A stretch of DNA of 64,000 nucleotides, taken from assembly GCA_949987705.1 (NCBI GenBank), contig OX465281.1:7542001-7606000 (forward strand), read 5' to 3'. This DNA is from Thereva unica (Eukaryota; Arthropoda; Insecta; Diptera; Therevidae). Under the pieces are notes generated by a model. The model saw nothing but the letters and a program-made list of their open reading frames with translations. It was not told the DNA's origin and made no database searches. A program made the translations under genes and the position numbers. This document shows positions 9,511-21,710 of this stretch, in pieces (positions within the stretch are counted from its first letter, which is position 1; each line of letters opens with the position of its first letter).

Positions 9511-12500
9511 TCTTAAGCGACAGGCCATTAAGCAAACTGGTGAGCCTGTTCAAATGATTTGGCCTAGAAATATTAGGTATAGAGATGTAGTAAAATAGTT
9601 CAGTCAAGTTGCCTCTGTACGTCTGGTCTCAGTGCCTCACGAAAATTAAAGAAAAAAGGGGCCCCGAGAGTTTATCTCCAGCTAGGCACTAGAATACCTC
9701 TGAAGCTACACCTCTTTTAACATCCTTAAGCTTTCGCCTCTTGATGTAGTGGTACTTGCTTGGAAATATCTCCAGTTTTTGTAGATCACATGAAAACCTC
9801 ACATTGAACTAGTTTTAATTCCAAATCCGTTTCCTTAGGCCAAATTTTCCGTATCCCTTATTTCCTCTGCGGTTCAAGGCGGGTCAGTTTTATATGTTTA
9901 GGTTTTTCCTGTTATAGCCACAAGTACATCACCCAAAATCCACAAAAACTGTCGAATCGAAAATAATAACAACTTTTCGCCACAAACACGCCTCAAGTAC
10001 AGCCAGCAACTTTCAAAATTTTATCACTTAATAAACAAAGACATGAAATTACTCTCTTGAGAATGTTTTCACGCCCTTGAAGCCAGAAACTTTCACCCAT
10101 TGATATCCATCTACGATTTTCCACTTAAAACTTTCTATTTCAGCAACACACCGCGCCTCAAGTGTTGTGGTGGTGGTGGTTCGCATGAAGTGGTCTCGAT
10201 AAGGACTTTTGGCAAAAGTCCAAAAATAAAATTTTTTTTTTTATTCTTTTATGTATCAAAAAGTGGTGAGCATAAAAAGGAGAAAAGTTATGACATTTGA
10301 GAACAAATACTGCGAGGCCGAAGAAACGCTTGTGGTGAACTTTTTCGGGTACTGGGGAGAGAGAGTCTGGGAAAAGGACGAAAACTTTTCTGAAAGTCAA
10401 TCCTGGAGAAACTTTAATGATTTATGTGAAAATGTTGCTGAAGATTACTTTACTATTGGTATTGACACATTCGTGGCGAAGTGCTCTTGAACTTTGAAGG
10501 TTATTAAACAAGTAGGCACTTAATGAAGGTCGCTTTGTTTTCGGGGGAGTGTATCTTTTATAGATTCGTTTTGGCATTTGACCAGAATTTTTTGTTAACA
10601 GGAAAAAATGCACACCTGGGAATTTATGTTGTTCAAACACATACCCATACACATATTCCCCAAAAGGGGGCTAGACATGCCATCCCCATCGTAAACAAAT
10701 CCATTTTCCCTTTCAGAACGAATTCAATAAATGCATGTCGTATCACTTCATAAAATTTTTATCAATATCAATATTTCCCAAACATTGTCAGTAACACCTG
10801 CCGCAGACTAGACTCGAAAGAGCACATTACCACGTTAACTTCCGTGTTAAGTTACATTAAGGAAGGTCTGCACCCTAACAATGTTTGTACTTTGCGATAT
10901 TGCAACCAAGTACGGGGCATACCCGAGACAAATGTTTGCGTGACTCCCCATCGCCGGGGCCAGGTGAGAGAGCTCTGTCGGGGGCTTGGGGGGTAGGGGA
11001 CAGGTGAAGTGGAAGGATTCTCCCTTTTTGTTTAACTTGTGTTCGCAATTAGTGGGTAACCAGCCCCTCTCCAATGTAAATAAGCAGCAAATGAGCTTCA
11101 GCTGTGATGGTATAGTTTCTCGAAACAGAACACAACCGAGGAAGTAGTAATTAAATATAAACCACCCCCGACGACTGGGTGAGATAGAGGGAGAGAGGGA
11201 GACAGAGAGGGAGAGAGTTTCAATCAAGATATTAAGTGAAAAGCTTTCATGCTACTGTCAGGGTTTTAATGTTACAGGAGCATCGTGGACGTATTTTGAT
11301 TTTGTGATATAATCCTGAGGCGAGGAAGCGGATGCCTGGTTACTTTTCCCATATTAATATTTAATGGACGTTAGGTTTTTAGGTGTAGTCGAGGCAAACC
11401 GAAAACCGTTTGGTAGACTAAAAACAAAAGTTCATTCAACTTTCAAGCACTGGTAGATTTTGTGTTAAAAATTCTTATCTAATTATGAAAAAAACCACAT
11501 GAGAGCCTCGGAAACCCAGAGGATAAAGTCATGACTACCATCACAAAGGTTTGTGATTCGATTCCATGCAGAGTTATGATGCTTCATTTTCCCACTTCTC
11601 CCGCCTAGGTAATATTATGCTTCCTCCTTTTTGTCTGCTCTCTCTTCTCTCTCCTATCTCTCTTCTCCCTTCTGCCATCATCTACAAGCAATAAACAAGA
11701 AAGTCATCTACTGTTTGGTTGTCAACGTCAGCAAGCGTTATGTTGCGCTAGTTCACAATTTGAGATGGTCAATCAGGGTTAATGCGTCGGCGAGTGAACT
11801 AGTAACGCTCCAATTTGCTGTGAGACGTAATTCATAGACCTTAAGCTGAAATGTGCAGATGCGTCAGCTTTGAATTCACGACTCCATTGGCGTGGGAATC
11901 CGTGTCCAAATGCCGAAGCAGCTACAGTGAAAGGAAACGAAGGAGAAGGAAGAAAGCAGTAAAGGTCGAAACCAGAAGGATTCGAAATATCGATAACTAG
12001 TGCCGGACCAGCCACTATGGCTAAGAACACTCCTGAGGACGCATTTGTACAACAAGGACGACGACGGCAGGGTGGGCAACCTGTAAATCGAAGCACTCTT
12101 TTACCGCAGAAATAGGACAGTTGAACTGAAGAGTTCTTCAAAAGCAAAGCGCCCGCATAGGTTTCATAGCCCGAACGGACCTGATCGACCTTACTTAGTT
12201 ACTATAGTGCGAAAAAAGGTCTAATTTCAACTTTGTGCGCATTGCCGCATTCCACCTAGCATCAAATGTCCAAACACAAACACCCACAAAAAGAATTTGC
12301 ACTCGCCACTTACATTTTTTGGTTACGTGTGAAAGGCATTATACGGCGCAATCATGCAATTATCTGCTAGCAGAAATTCTATGCAGCACGCACCGCACGC
12401 ATGCTTGTATCAGTTTCGAGCTTAAATACTCGTAAGTTGCAACGGATCTTATAATGGTAATGTTGTCGCACTCCGGACGACACACCCTTCTCAAGAGAAT

Positions 12501-13325
12501 CCACTCAGATTCACTTAGGTTTTATTCACACTAGCCAATGTCTCCGCGAGAGTAGTGTGACTAGATTAGGGACGCTTCTCTCGATTAGACAATGAGATGT
12601 TTAGAAGGGTGCACTCGCGCTCTAGCCGGCGTGTAGGGGATTTACTGGCACCTTTCAAATCTGGAAGGGTTGTCCAGCTCATAAATATATTATCAACGAA
12701 AATATAAAACTCTACTTTCTATAGAATCGATAAATCCTGCAACGATCCGGGAAAAATTAACCGACTGGGAAATCCCGCGAGATCGAGCGAGACCGCGACA
12801 GCCTCGCATTCGATAGTGTTGTCTCGGCGAGGCTAGGGATTTTTTACGGTCGTGCTACTCTCGCCATGGGGCAGAAGCTATTGTCTCGCGTGTTGTCTTG
12901 TCTCGCATGCGACAGTGCGAGAGTTGCAACACTAGTGTTGCATCTCGTGAAACTCTAGTATCCACAAGCTCTGTAGCAAACAGATTATCCATGTGATGGT
13001 TCCAGTTGAGCTTAGCATGTAGCGGCATTCATAATTATTTGCCTGCTGCATGTGCCCTGACATTATACCTTCTGTTTAACCTGTTAGGTTAGGTTGGGTG
13101 GAAATGTCTGCTCCCCCAACAGGGAGCCCACTTAGGCACACCATTGGGCCCATTGTGATGCCGTTCTAGTGTTGGGTATTTCACCTCTTACCAAGGTGAC
13201 TATATCCTCAAGGTATCACAGAAGTTGAAATAAAACCCAGAACATCCTTTTGCTCTAGCGCCTTCCAAAGACCCCTCAAAATGAGGAACTATTAGATTGC
13301 GATCTCTCAGCTTAGAGTCGATCTA
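9511..13325. other. Unassigned DNA with microsatellites and one CG-rich palindromic patch
   Basis: No gene is supported. Items seen: GGT trinucleotide repeat near 10166-10180; AGAGAGGG-type purine microsatellite at about 11177-11217; a CTCGC/GCGAG-rich patch at 12760-12990 with several short palindromes (for example GCATGC inside GTCTCGCATGCGACAG) that ends in TTGCAACACTAGTGTTGCA and may be a MITE end; and TTAGGTTAGGTTGGGTGG at 13084-13101, two or three telomere-like units followed by a repeat-like leader. The frames at 10158-10490 overlap on opposite strands and are unassigned. Confidence 0.45.
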
Positions 13326-13600
13326 GTCGCTCAGTCGATGTCGACAAACGCCGCCAGCTTATCTCCGTTGTATAGTTCTACGCATTGCAGCCTAAGCACG
13401 AGATTTTGCAGTGCTGTCTCAGTGGACTTACCCGCTTGGTACGAATAAGTTTCCCTTATCAACATGTTTACAATATTCTCCATTGTCTTCAATGCAAAAG
13501 AGTAATGACTTTTCGGCCTGAAAGATTTCGCTAAATGTATAATCCGAACCTTCTGGCTTGGGAATAAGAGGTTTCTTCTCATGGAAGGATCCGGCGGTTT
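13326..13600 (-). pseudogene. LINE reverse transcriptase fragment (Jockey/R1-like)
   Basis: The minus strand encodes, in one frame of about 83 codons, the RT fingers/palm entry: a start resembling the S-F/L-LKTMEN-V block (FALKTMENIVNMLIRE), then TYSYQAGKSTETALQNLV and finally LAAFVDID, which corresponds to the D-containing motif A approach (ALxxFLDIxxAFD). The Q-A-G-K-S-T-E-T-AL signature is typical of arthropod Jockey-group non-LTR elements. The frame is still open across this section but stops at both edges, and no endonuclease or downstream YxDD motif is adjacent, so it is a truncated copy. Confidence 0.8.
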
Positions 13601-14236
13601 TCTTAAGTGACCCCAGTTCTTTCGACGTCCCTTACAGAAATGACTGCTTAGAGCTACTCAGTGAGCAAAACCTTTTTGCCTAGCAGCTATGTTTGCATCG
13701 TAATTGCCATTGGCACAGATGCTGGATGGACACAAGAGAACCTTGTTACAAAGCTATTGTTACTTGCAATAAAATAAAGATCTAGATTATATATTCCACT
13801 GAAGCCCTCCCGAGCAGAATGAACACGACGCGCCAGTCCAGGTCCGCCACAAAGGTAGGAGAAACTGGGATGATTTGCCCCGGGGCCGCGGCCCCCAGAA
13901 TGAAAATTGAAGAGTGAGAGCACCACATCCCTGCGTACAATGGCCTAGGAGACCTGAAACTAACTTGAAACCTAAAAAGTCAAATCCGCCATATCCCTGC
14001 GTTCAAATTATCAAACAAGCAGTAATCTAGAACCTGAAATACAAACACACAGCACGCTAAAATATGGTATGGATTCTTCTACTATATTTTCTGCCAGCTC
14101 TCGTTCTATTGATAATATCATAGGATCATTTAAACGTGACTCATCCATACAGTTAATTTTTTATTGTTTTTATTTTTGTTCATCTTTTGCAATTGCTTTT
14201 TCGTCTTTTCAAACGGGCGTGTCGACAGAAATTTTA
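13601..14236. other. Unassigned DNA
   Basis: No gene or terminal repeat was recognised. The minus-strand frame 13687-13926 crosses a short GGCCGCGGCCCC palindrome (about 13883-13894). Confidence 0.4.
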
Positions 14237-14310
14237 CCGAGCGGTCCCCCAACTAAGTACCAACCACATCCAATATGCTGCTTGACCAACGCATCGAACA
14301 AGAACCGACG
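14237..14310 (-). pseudogene. 5S rRNA-derived repeat, copy C
   Basis: The minus strand reads CGGTTCTTGTTCGATGCG, GGTCAAGCAGCATATTGGAT, then GGTTGGTACTTAGTTGGGGG and ACCGC. The last part differs from the 5S phrase GTACTTAGATGGGGGACCGC by one substitution, so this is among the best preserved copies. The upstream block shared with copies B and D (here GAGCTTTAAGGAATTGTATG, GAAGAAAACGG) lies at about 14320-14366 on the same strand. The downstream CGGTAAAA is also shared. Confidence 0.7.
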
Positions 14311-14366
14311 TACGTTTGTCCGTTTTCTTCGCCGCATACAATTCCTTAAAGCTCAAATCAGAGCAT

Positions 14367-16059
14367 ATTAATAGCGCTCCAAATTCGCTTCTCTTAGTAG
14401 CCCTTCGATTTGTCCTCAGTGGCATAGCTTCTAGATTGATTCTGCCAAAAGAAAGATGAGTACTGAGACCCAGAGCTAACCAAAAGGGGCTGTCCGCATC
14501 TTCTTTAGTTCCTGTCTGAGTTCCAATTCGGAAAAAAAAGAATCCAGTTAAATTCACAAGCCTCACCAATCCCAGACAGTCCCTACCTCTCAATTCCACT
14601 CTACGACAAATCTGGACTTCCGAACCGATGCAGAAACTCAAAAGGCATCAAACGGAATCAATTAACCTCCCATCCCGAAATTTATAATCAAACAAAGCCC
14701 CCCAAAATCCATAAATTTATCCCCATTCAATGACAAATAGCGAAATGTGGATGTCTAGGTAATCTGCCTCTAGCGCTCCATACTCGTCGCAGAGTCCTCT
14801 ACAGTAAGCCCGAGCCCATAAATCCGCACTAAGCATTCTGCTGTGTCCAGCGGTGTCCTGCAACGCTAACGATAACTGCCAGGAGACTCTGTAAACATTT
14901 ACGGAGTCATGCCTAGTAAATCTGCCCGGACAACAGTCTGAATGTGTTCCGTTTGTGGGGCCTACCGGGTCATCCGGAATGCACAAAAGGATCACACCGG
15001 GATATTTACCTAAAATCCCCCGCACACACAAGCAAACAAACACACTGTCACCGTTTTGTGACTGGAACCACGCGAGTGCGGTTGGTGTGCGAACACAAAA
15101 GGACTCGCGAATTGGATGTTGTCTGCCCCCCAGGAGAGATTTACGATACGATCCGGATGTGGTGTTGGGAACAGGCTCCTCTATTCTCAGGTGGCGGAAC
15201 GTGTAGCTTGTAATTGAGTAGAATCGAGCACACGTGCTAACGCTTTGTCATTGTCCTTTCGGAAATACTTTTACTGCCTCTTGTAGTCCTTAGTGCGGGG
15301 GGACACGTAACGGTCCTATTGTTCGGCTAATGGCCGTAGGTGGAATGTAATGTCGTTTTTTTTTTCGCCGAGGCTATTGAACTATTTTTAGGGTTTCCGA
15401 GTTTTGTTGATGGACTCGAAACCTTTTTTATGGTGGCTCCTTTACAGACAGGACTCCTGGAACTGAATTGAGTAATTGGTTTTTGTTAGTTACACTTTTG
15501 GCTATTATATTTCCAGACAGTCTAAATGAATTTGGCGGTTGTTTCGATATAAATGTTCTGTTCTGTTGACGACAACTACATAAATCTCAATATAGTCGGC
15601 ATAGAGCCGAAATCCAAAAAATACGCGAAGAATTTGAATTTGTAATCATTTGTGACAAAGGCAATATGGGCAGCTGAGATTCGACATATGGCTTCTGAAT
15701 AGAATACATGTGAAATGAATCCATAACGTGTTGTAAAGTAAAAGACTGTATAGAAGTCTTTTCATATTTGTACACCTATCTCGAAAAGTATCGAATCGTG
15801 GGCCATTGGAGATACTTCTTAACGCAAACATTAATTTCGTTGAGACTGGTTTCGAACATTGATCCCAACAGATAGGTATTGGATGAAGCAGCATACAGTA
15901 ATACAGGAAACACGTCTTGGTACCAGGGCGGGTTTTTTTTCGGGCCCACGTTAGGTGAAATAATTTATGTTAGAATTGGCACTCTGCGCCCCCCTGAAGG
16001 TGAGGTGCTCAAAGGTAATTGGTGATGGGCATAGATAGGTGGTACCTCAGGGGTCTCAA
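14367..16059. other. Unassigned DNA
   Basis: Several overlapping frames occur on both strands (14234-14641 minus, 14717-15043 minus, 14944-15213 plus, 14955-15206 plus, 15587-15894 minus). None shows a domain I know, and the two plus-strand frames lie on top of each other in different frames, so I do not call genes. No repeat ends were found. Confidence 0.4.
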
Positions 16060-16470
16060 CACTCCACCACCCCCTCGGAATGTGGAACTTTATCTCTCTA
16101 ATTGACTGCCAGAGTAAAGAAATAATATCCTTTTGCTAGATGGCGGGAAATTATTCCACAGTCGAGTTATTCTATTCATAAACGAATTTCTAGATTGCAT
16201 TGTGCCCGAGGAGGTTGTGCTGTAGAGTATGGGGGTGGGCCGAGCGAGCTAGTCTTGTGATGTGGGAAAAATATTGCCGTGCAGGCAGGAGGTTCTAAAT
16301 TTCAGTGGAACAGTTGGTAGTAGCGAAAAGTATAATGGCTGCTACATTCCTACGGTGGCTTTAAGGGTCTATAGAGGCGCGAAAGGCGCCAAGCCCAATG
16401 AGGTTGATAGACGATTTTGCAGCAGGCGGCTGGCCGGAGGAGAAACATTCATCTCTTAAGAAATCCAAAG
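16060..16470 (-). pseudogene. LINE ORF2 C-terminal fragment (Jockey-like)
   Basis: Read on the minus strand, frame-shifted blocks give SSINLIGLGAF, then SHRRNVAAIILF, then NCSTEI and NLLPARQYFSHITRLARP, and finally SRNSFINRITRLWNNFP. These are, in order, the conserved C-terminal landmarks after the RT of Jockey-type LINEs (Q-x-R-A-I-x-LIGD; LxHRRxVAxLxLFYRY; CSxE; RNSFxxRTxRLWNSLP). The RNSFINR-TRLWN block is the source of the TTCCACAGTCGAGTTATTCT repeat seen again at 20540, 25270, 28605 and 50142. Stops and frameshifts make this a dead copy. Confidence 0.85.
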
Positions 16471-17812
16471 TATTGGGGCACTTGTTTGGCGTTGATAATT
16501 TCATCGCAGATCCTCCGGTAGGTGTCCATTAGACGATCGGTTTTGCCATCAGTTTTGACACAGTTACTGCTATGATTGACGGAAAACCTACCATCTAAGG
16601 TGATGATTGATGAAATTATGAAGCATGTTACTAAAAAAAATAAGCGGTCCCAAAGGCAACAGATTCAGCATGTGCCACAGCAATTAGTAGCCCAGACTCA
16701 AGTGTTCTAGGGAAGCTGCTTTAAAGAAAGTTCATGTACTAAGGCGACTTCGTAGCTAAGCAAACAAACTAATAAAATGATTTACAATCTTCATCCACAC
16801 ATTTACGACATTTGTTTTATTAATTTTTCACACTAAAAACTTTATAATAATATCCTTCCAACTCAATCCTTACCAATAATAATTTATTTAACGACCTCCA
16901 ACCAAACCAAGGTTTATTTTAACGCCAACCCAACGCAATAAAACTAAATCATTTTACGATTAACCCCGCGACTCTCGGGATATTCCGCTATAAAATTACT
17001 AATAATAAATTAAAATTCCCAATAAATAAAACTGACCAGATTACGCGCAAGCTGCAGCATCACCTCAGAGAGTCAGAAAGCAAGCAGACCGCCCTTCTGC
17101 ATCCTGCACCTGTAATTATGATTGGCCATCGCGCGATGGATGGAGCAATAAAGTCTACTATCTTACGGCTTCTTCACGGCAATGTTTACTCTTCTTATTA
17201 ACGAAATTAATGGACAGGCGATGGAAATTATAATTAACATATAAATTGTGGCTTTGGTACTACTCGCCGTCCGGGCCAATAAAAATTCTTCAACGTGACT
17301 TGGGGAAAAATCGAAGAAAAAGTGAAGATATTGACTGGAGGTAAGTAATTGAGAAGATAATGTAGAAAATTGAAGATCGGTTTCGCGATGGTCTAACGTG
17401 GAAGTTATCTATGAATGCGATTAATTTTGAAACTAGGCGCTTCCTGTGATGATACTCAGGAGTTAACGAAGATATCAAGGAGGAATAGTGATTAGATTTA
17501 ACTAGCCTGCTGCTTTCTAATTATAATGCCGCAATTTCTACTGAAGATTGGTTTTTTCTGAGGTTGATTGTAACTAATCGATAAACGGAATTCTAATTCC
17601 AATTATAGGATCATATTTTGGTCATATTTTGGTCTATAAATGATAGAACATATCGTTTTGCAAACGGCACTCTCGGAAATTCAGACAACTGTGCAATAAT
17701 AGCTATCAATAAATTAAATATATATTTGAGCTGGAAATGACACGCATTCATGATCTGTCTGTCTTATCGTTGGTCACGTCATGGTGCATGTATCTGCCGT
17801 TATAAAGAGGAG
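16471..17812. promoter_or_regulatory. AT-rich unique block, possible conserved non-coding DNA
   Basis: No gene is visible. From about 16750 to 17280 the sequence is dense in homeodomain-type TAAT/ATTA cores (for example TAATTATGATTGG, AACGAAATTAATGGAC, GAAATTATAATTAACATATA) with no repeat match inside the window and few homopolymers. This texture is typical of developmental non-coding DNA, but that role is only inferred. 17290-17478 (minus) is an unassigned short frame. Confidence 0.25.
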
Positions 17813-20491
17813 CAGGGCCGGATTACCAGTCTGCGCGCCCTAAGCAACAAATATTTTTATCAAATTTTTTATCCAAATGTAGACACTAAACTCCAATAGT
17901 TAATTTAAAATCTATCTAAATAGGATTTTAGAATTTTGTTTACAAAATTTATGATAAATATATAACTATTAGTTCTGTCGTCAGAGCAAAATTCGAATGC
18001 AGATCTCTAACTAAATGTTAACTCATGAAATTTTTTCTAAAAAAATATTTTTTGTGAGTAGAATAAGTTAAAAAAAGTTTCTGGAAATAAGTTGTACCCT
18101 ACCCCTAAAAACAGTAAGTTCCGTTTTTGCCTAATATCTCTTAAACGGCAAGTCCTATGCTAAAATATTATTTACAAAATTGGTAGATCATGCGATTATC
18201 TACAAAAAATGATATTATACATTTTCCCGTACGAATCGCCGTTCATGAGATATCGCCCTGTTAAAGATTTAAAATACTCATATCCTCTAATTCGCAATGT
18301 GTATAGGTCATCAGACGTTCAATAAATCCTCTATTGGACTACGTGGCTAATATTTTCAGGAGTGATTTAAAGTTGAATAACTCCAAGACAAATTATCGTA
18401 GAGCAACTGTTCGGAGTTTATCATTTATAACGATTTTATAGAAATTGACATTAATATTTTCATCTTTGTTCAATTACAAAAGTACGTAATGTTGAAATTG
18501 GGTCAATTCTTCGGCAAGATTCAAAACCAGATCCTCAGGATATGCGACAAGCATTTTAACGTTAGATAATAGCTCATCGTTAGACAAATCCATGTTTAAC
18601 AAGAAAGAAAACTTGTCTGGCAGACTTTTATTAAACCTGGCCTCTACTTTTCATCTGATGAGCTTGCAGAATGTCAATCATCACATTAAAAGTTGACATA
18701 AAGATAAATTAGTTTCTTGCACATAAAACTAGGCCATGTCTGCTCCGAGTACGTCTTTGGGCAGAGTTTTCTTTATAATCAACATCAGGTAGAATTACTT
18801 TCGACGCGTTTTCGATTTTGTCAAAATCTTCGCGCAGAGCCTGCAAGTAACTCGTCAACGATTCATAGAGATCACTGCAAACTTTCAAATTAATTACTGC
18901 ACTTAGAAGAGCAGAAGATGTGAGATGAAAGTGATGCAAAATGTTATTCCAACAAGATGCAATGAACGCCCAACAAGATGCAATGAACGCGTTGCAATTT
19001 TTTTTTTAAATAACACTGCATTCCTTTATAACACCCCGACATATTTGCCGCGTTATCGTACGATTGTCCTTTGCACTTCATTATTAGGAACAATCTACAC
19101 ATAAATAATTCAAAACCTGAGTACCAATCTGGTTTCCAACATGATTTTCCAGTTCCAAAAATGTTAAAAAACGTTCTACAGGCAATCCATCTGACAGCGA
19201 TACATATCTTATTATGACGCACAGTTGATCAACGTGGTATAGATTAGATGCTGAATCGACGGATAAACTAAAATATCCATAAACTCGTATTTCATCCAAA
19301 ATCGCAGGGTGGACTTGCTTACTCTTTAGTTTAATAAGCTCTTCGCATTATATAGTTTTCGACAAGTATGACAAACTGCCTGTAAAAATTGTTAATTTAG
19401 GAAATTTTTGAATTTAGAGATATGATGACCTTTTCCATGATTTCCATAATTTGTAATGTGTGGAACCAAAAACGGATCCAATTTAGCGATCAGTTCCAGC
19501 AGTCCTAAATAATTTCCATTATTGACGGAACCAAATTTCTCATTTAACCCTCGGAAAGGTAATCCGCGTTCTGCTATTTGAATGACGGCAACAGCTCGTT
19601 GTAGTTAATTTTTTTTTTCTTCGAGTCAAATTTGCAAGCATTGTGCTTCACTACGATTCTGTGAATCCACATATTGATCAATGACACCCTTATTACGCCA
19701 ATCACTAAATCCGTTTACAAATCTCTCGAATGTATTCTCGAATTTGATAGAGAATACAACAGCCAATCTCGGTATAGTTTTCATCATCTGCTTTTGTATT
19801 AGATTTTGAGAGCAAAATCTTGTTTGTTTCTCATCTTGAAATCCTCCTCGTGAGTTTTCAAATGGTCCTGGATAATGTTGACATTTTTGCGGTCCTTGAT
19901 TTATCCAACGCAGTTCAAATTCCAGGATCGTTGATTCTACTATTTAGATTAGCGGGATTCTGAGCTGGATTATTATCGTTATCCACAATATGCGCTTGAT
20001 CCTGGATTTCTTGCAGTGTTTCTTCTTCTGCCACATCCTTTACATTATTAGGAGCATTTTGTGAGGTTGGGATGATGCAGATGGTTGAAAACTGAAGTTA
20101 ATTTGGGCAATTTCTTGATGATTTCGTTTTTTTTTTCTGTCTCTTTTCTTCGGCTAGCATACGTTTTTGAGAACCATTTGGATAATTTCTTTTCATTTTA
20201 AATTTTTATTAGGCGCATTCAAATATTGCATTTCTTGGATAGAAAAATGTAGTCCCCCAACGATTGAAAGTTGTGAAATTGACATTTTTGAACTTTTAAA
20301 TATTATTAATATTCTAAGTATATATAAGCAACCTTATATATACTTAGAAGTATTTTCTTTAATTAGTTAGATAATATTGCTATTTTTTGGATCATTAACA
20401 AACATCAATAAATCTCGTATTTTGAAGGGGCCCCAATTTAACGGGGGCCCTAAACAATCGCTTAGTCTGCTTATGCAGTAATCCGGCACTG
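17813..20491 (-). mobile_element. hAT element with decayed TTF/DUF4371-type transposase
   Basis: The ends are inverted (CAGGGCCGGATTACCAGTCT left; CAGTGCCGGATTACTGCATA as reverse complement of the right), and an exact 8-bp target duplication, AAGAGGAG, flanks them (17805-17812 and 20492-20499). The transposase lies on the minus strand between about 20080 and 18490. In order it shows remnants of the TTF zinc-finger region (FSDWRNKGVIDQYVDSQN-like, about 19640-19850), then YGYFSLSVDSASNLYHVDQL and CVIIRYVSL, the KPVERFL-like PVERFLTFLE, then CKGQSYDNAANMSG, the hallmark of the DUF4371/ZMYM1-like catalytic region, and a late NLAEEL region. Multiple stops and frameshifts break it, and no C-terminal hAT dimerisation motif (SAERSFSxLK) is seen. 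It therefore cannot encode an active enzyme. Confidence 0.92.
18130..18375. mobile_element. Fragment of the long-inverted-repeat element nested in the hAT element
   Basis: This segment aligns with the right half of the element at 34999-36193 read on its minus strand: GCGATTATCTACAAAAAA, TATTATACATTTTC, GAGATAT, TTAAAATACTCATAT, GGTCATCAGA, TTCAATAAATCC and GGCTAATATTTTCAGG. It covers the inner part of one arm plus the adjoining centre, without tips. It lies between the left end of the hAT element and the end of its transposase, so it arrived after, or together with, decay of that element. Confidence 0.7.
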
Positions 20492-20499
20492 AAGAGGAG

Positions 20500-21190
20500 G
20501 GTACCAAAGTAAACGGTGATAAACCCTGGGTTTGAACTATTGTTTCACAGTTAAGTTTTCTATTTATAAACGAATTCCTAGCCCGTACGGTGAGGTTAGG
20601 CGAGCGGACCAGTCTCTTGTTGCGAATCTAAAATTGTGACGAAGTCTGGAAAGCGTTTATTAACAAGGAGCAATCGCTGTACTAGTTTTGTCAAGCCTCT
20701 ACATTCGTGGGTGGGTGAAGCAATAGCGTCGTAACTGAGTTGAGTTTCTTTTGCACTTTGACACTAGATTTATGAAAGGTGTAATAGTAACGCAAAGTAC
20801 CGTAATCAGGACCGCCAAAGTAGTGAAGTGGTTTAGAGAACACTGGGCTCGAGTTAGTCATTTATAAAGATTAGGAAAAGAGCTGGCGACAGAATTGGGA
20901 ATATCGGTATAACTAGTGTCGGGTTTGGATTCGGCGTAATCTAATACTACCTTGCTTGAGCTGCCGTAAAGAAAACTACAGTTTCACTTGTTTAGAAACA
21001 CCAATAGCTTGGAGTTTATAGCTAACATAGAACTAGATTTCAAACTCTATCAAAACCCTAGCGAAACCAGACCAAACTTACCAAATTGATATAAACTTCA
21101 GGTTTTTTTAAGGCACACTAAAAGATCGCCGGTAGACGTACTTTGACTGAAGATATAATGTTTCTAGTTAGTACAAGATTGGATCCTAGA
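20500..21190 (-). pseudogene. LINE reverse transcriptase and C-terminal fragment (Jockey-like)
   Basis: On the minus strand, from high to low coordinate, frames give a motif-A-side stretch (V-S-L-V-W for SKAFDKVW), SYKLQAIGVSK, then FPILSPALFLIFIND, the RT motif normally seen as GVPQGSVLSPTLFLLFINDL, and after a deletion NSFINRKLN from the C-terminal RNSFINRTTRLWN block. The copy lacks the YxDD-containing centre in recognisable form. The neighbouring hAT element's right target duplication ends at 20499, so the hAT inserted at or within the 3' part of this LINE. Confidence 0.8.
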
Positions 21191-21309
21191 TAGCCTGAGT
21201 GTGTGCAAATTTAAAAGAATCTGAACTCCAGAGAATTGTGACAGGGGCAAAAGTTGCGCAAAGGTTGTAACGAAAGCGAGACAGTTTTTCAACCATGGGC
21301 GACCATATA

Positions 21310-21710
21310 CGAGGGTGGTTGGAAATGTTTGCGATCTTAACGTGAAGATGGCAGCACGAGCGAGTCGATATGAATGTTTTTGTGAAAATGATGAGTGAGT
21401 GAGTGATGATGAAATGATGAGTTGGATTCTGTGTACGGAAACTATGCACCATCATTTATCACAGTGAAATCTTGGGCAGGTGAATTTAAACGTGGCCGTG
21501 AGAGCTTAGAAGACGATGAACTTTCAGGACGACGTTCAAAAACTGTAACTACTGATTTTCACAAAACCACTCACATCGACTCACTCAAACGACTATTAAA
21601 TGAAACATTGGTGAGAAACTGTTAAAGGATGCACTACTACATTCACTATCTTTTCGGGATGAGTGCTGCCATCTTCACGTTGAGGTCGGAAACTTTTCAG
21701 ACCACCCTCG
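21310..21710 (+). mobile_element. mariner-derived MITE with transposase N-terminal remnant
   Basis: Left end CGAGGGTGGTTGGAAATGTT and right end (reverse complement) CGAGGGTGGTCTGAAAAGTT form inverted repeats that continue through CAACGTGAAGATGGCAGCAC. TA precedes the left end (21308-21309); the right flank is CA, probably a mutated TA. The inner frame 21422-21625 contains VYGNYAPSFITVKSWAGEFK and RGRESLEDDELSGRRSKT, the N-terminal helix-turn-helix region of mariner transposases (usual form VYGNxAPSYxTVxxWxxEFKRGRxSLEDxPRSGRP). The DDE catalytic part is absent, leaving a 401-bp internally deleted element. Confidence 0.92.

Noticed and set aside
10158..10400. Histidine-rich minus-strand frame
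   Set aside because: The HHHH run comes from the GGT microsatellite, and the frame is overlapped by an equally long plus-strand frame.
12760..12990. hAT MITE with TAGTGTTGCAAC tips
   Set aside because: The right side has a plausible tip, but the left candidate (TAGTGTTGTCTCGG) matches for only eight bases and the flanks do not duplicate.
13084..13101. Telomere repeat (TTAGG)
   Set aside because: Only two to three units occur, followed by unique text; that is too short for a telomeric tract and common by chance or in dispersed repeats.
14717..15213. Cluster of overlapping frames on both strands
   Set aside because: Three frames overlap on opposite strands with no recognisable motif; nothing selects one as coding.
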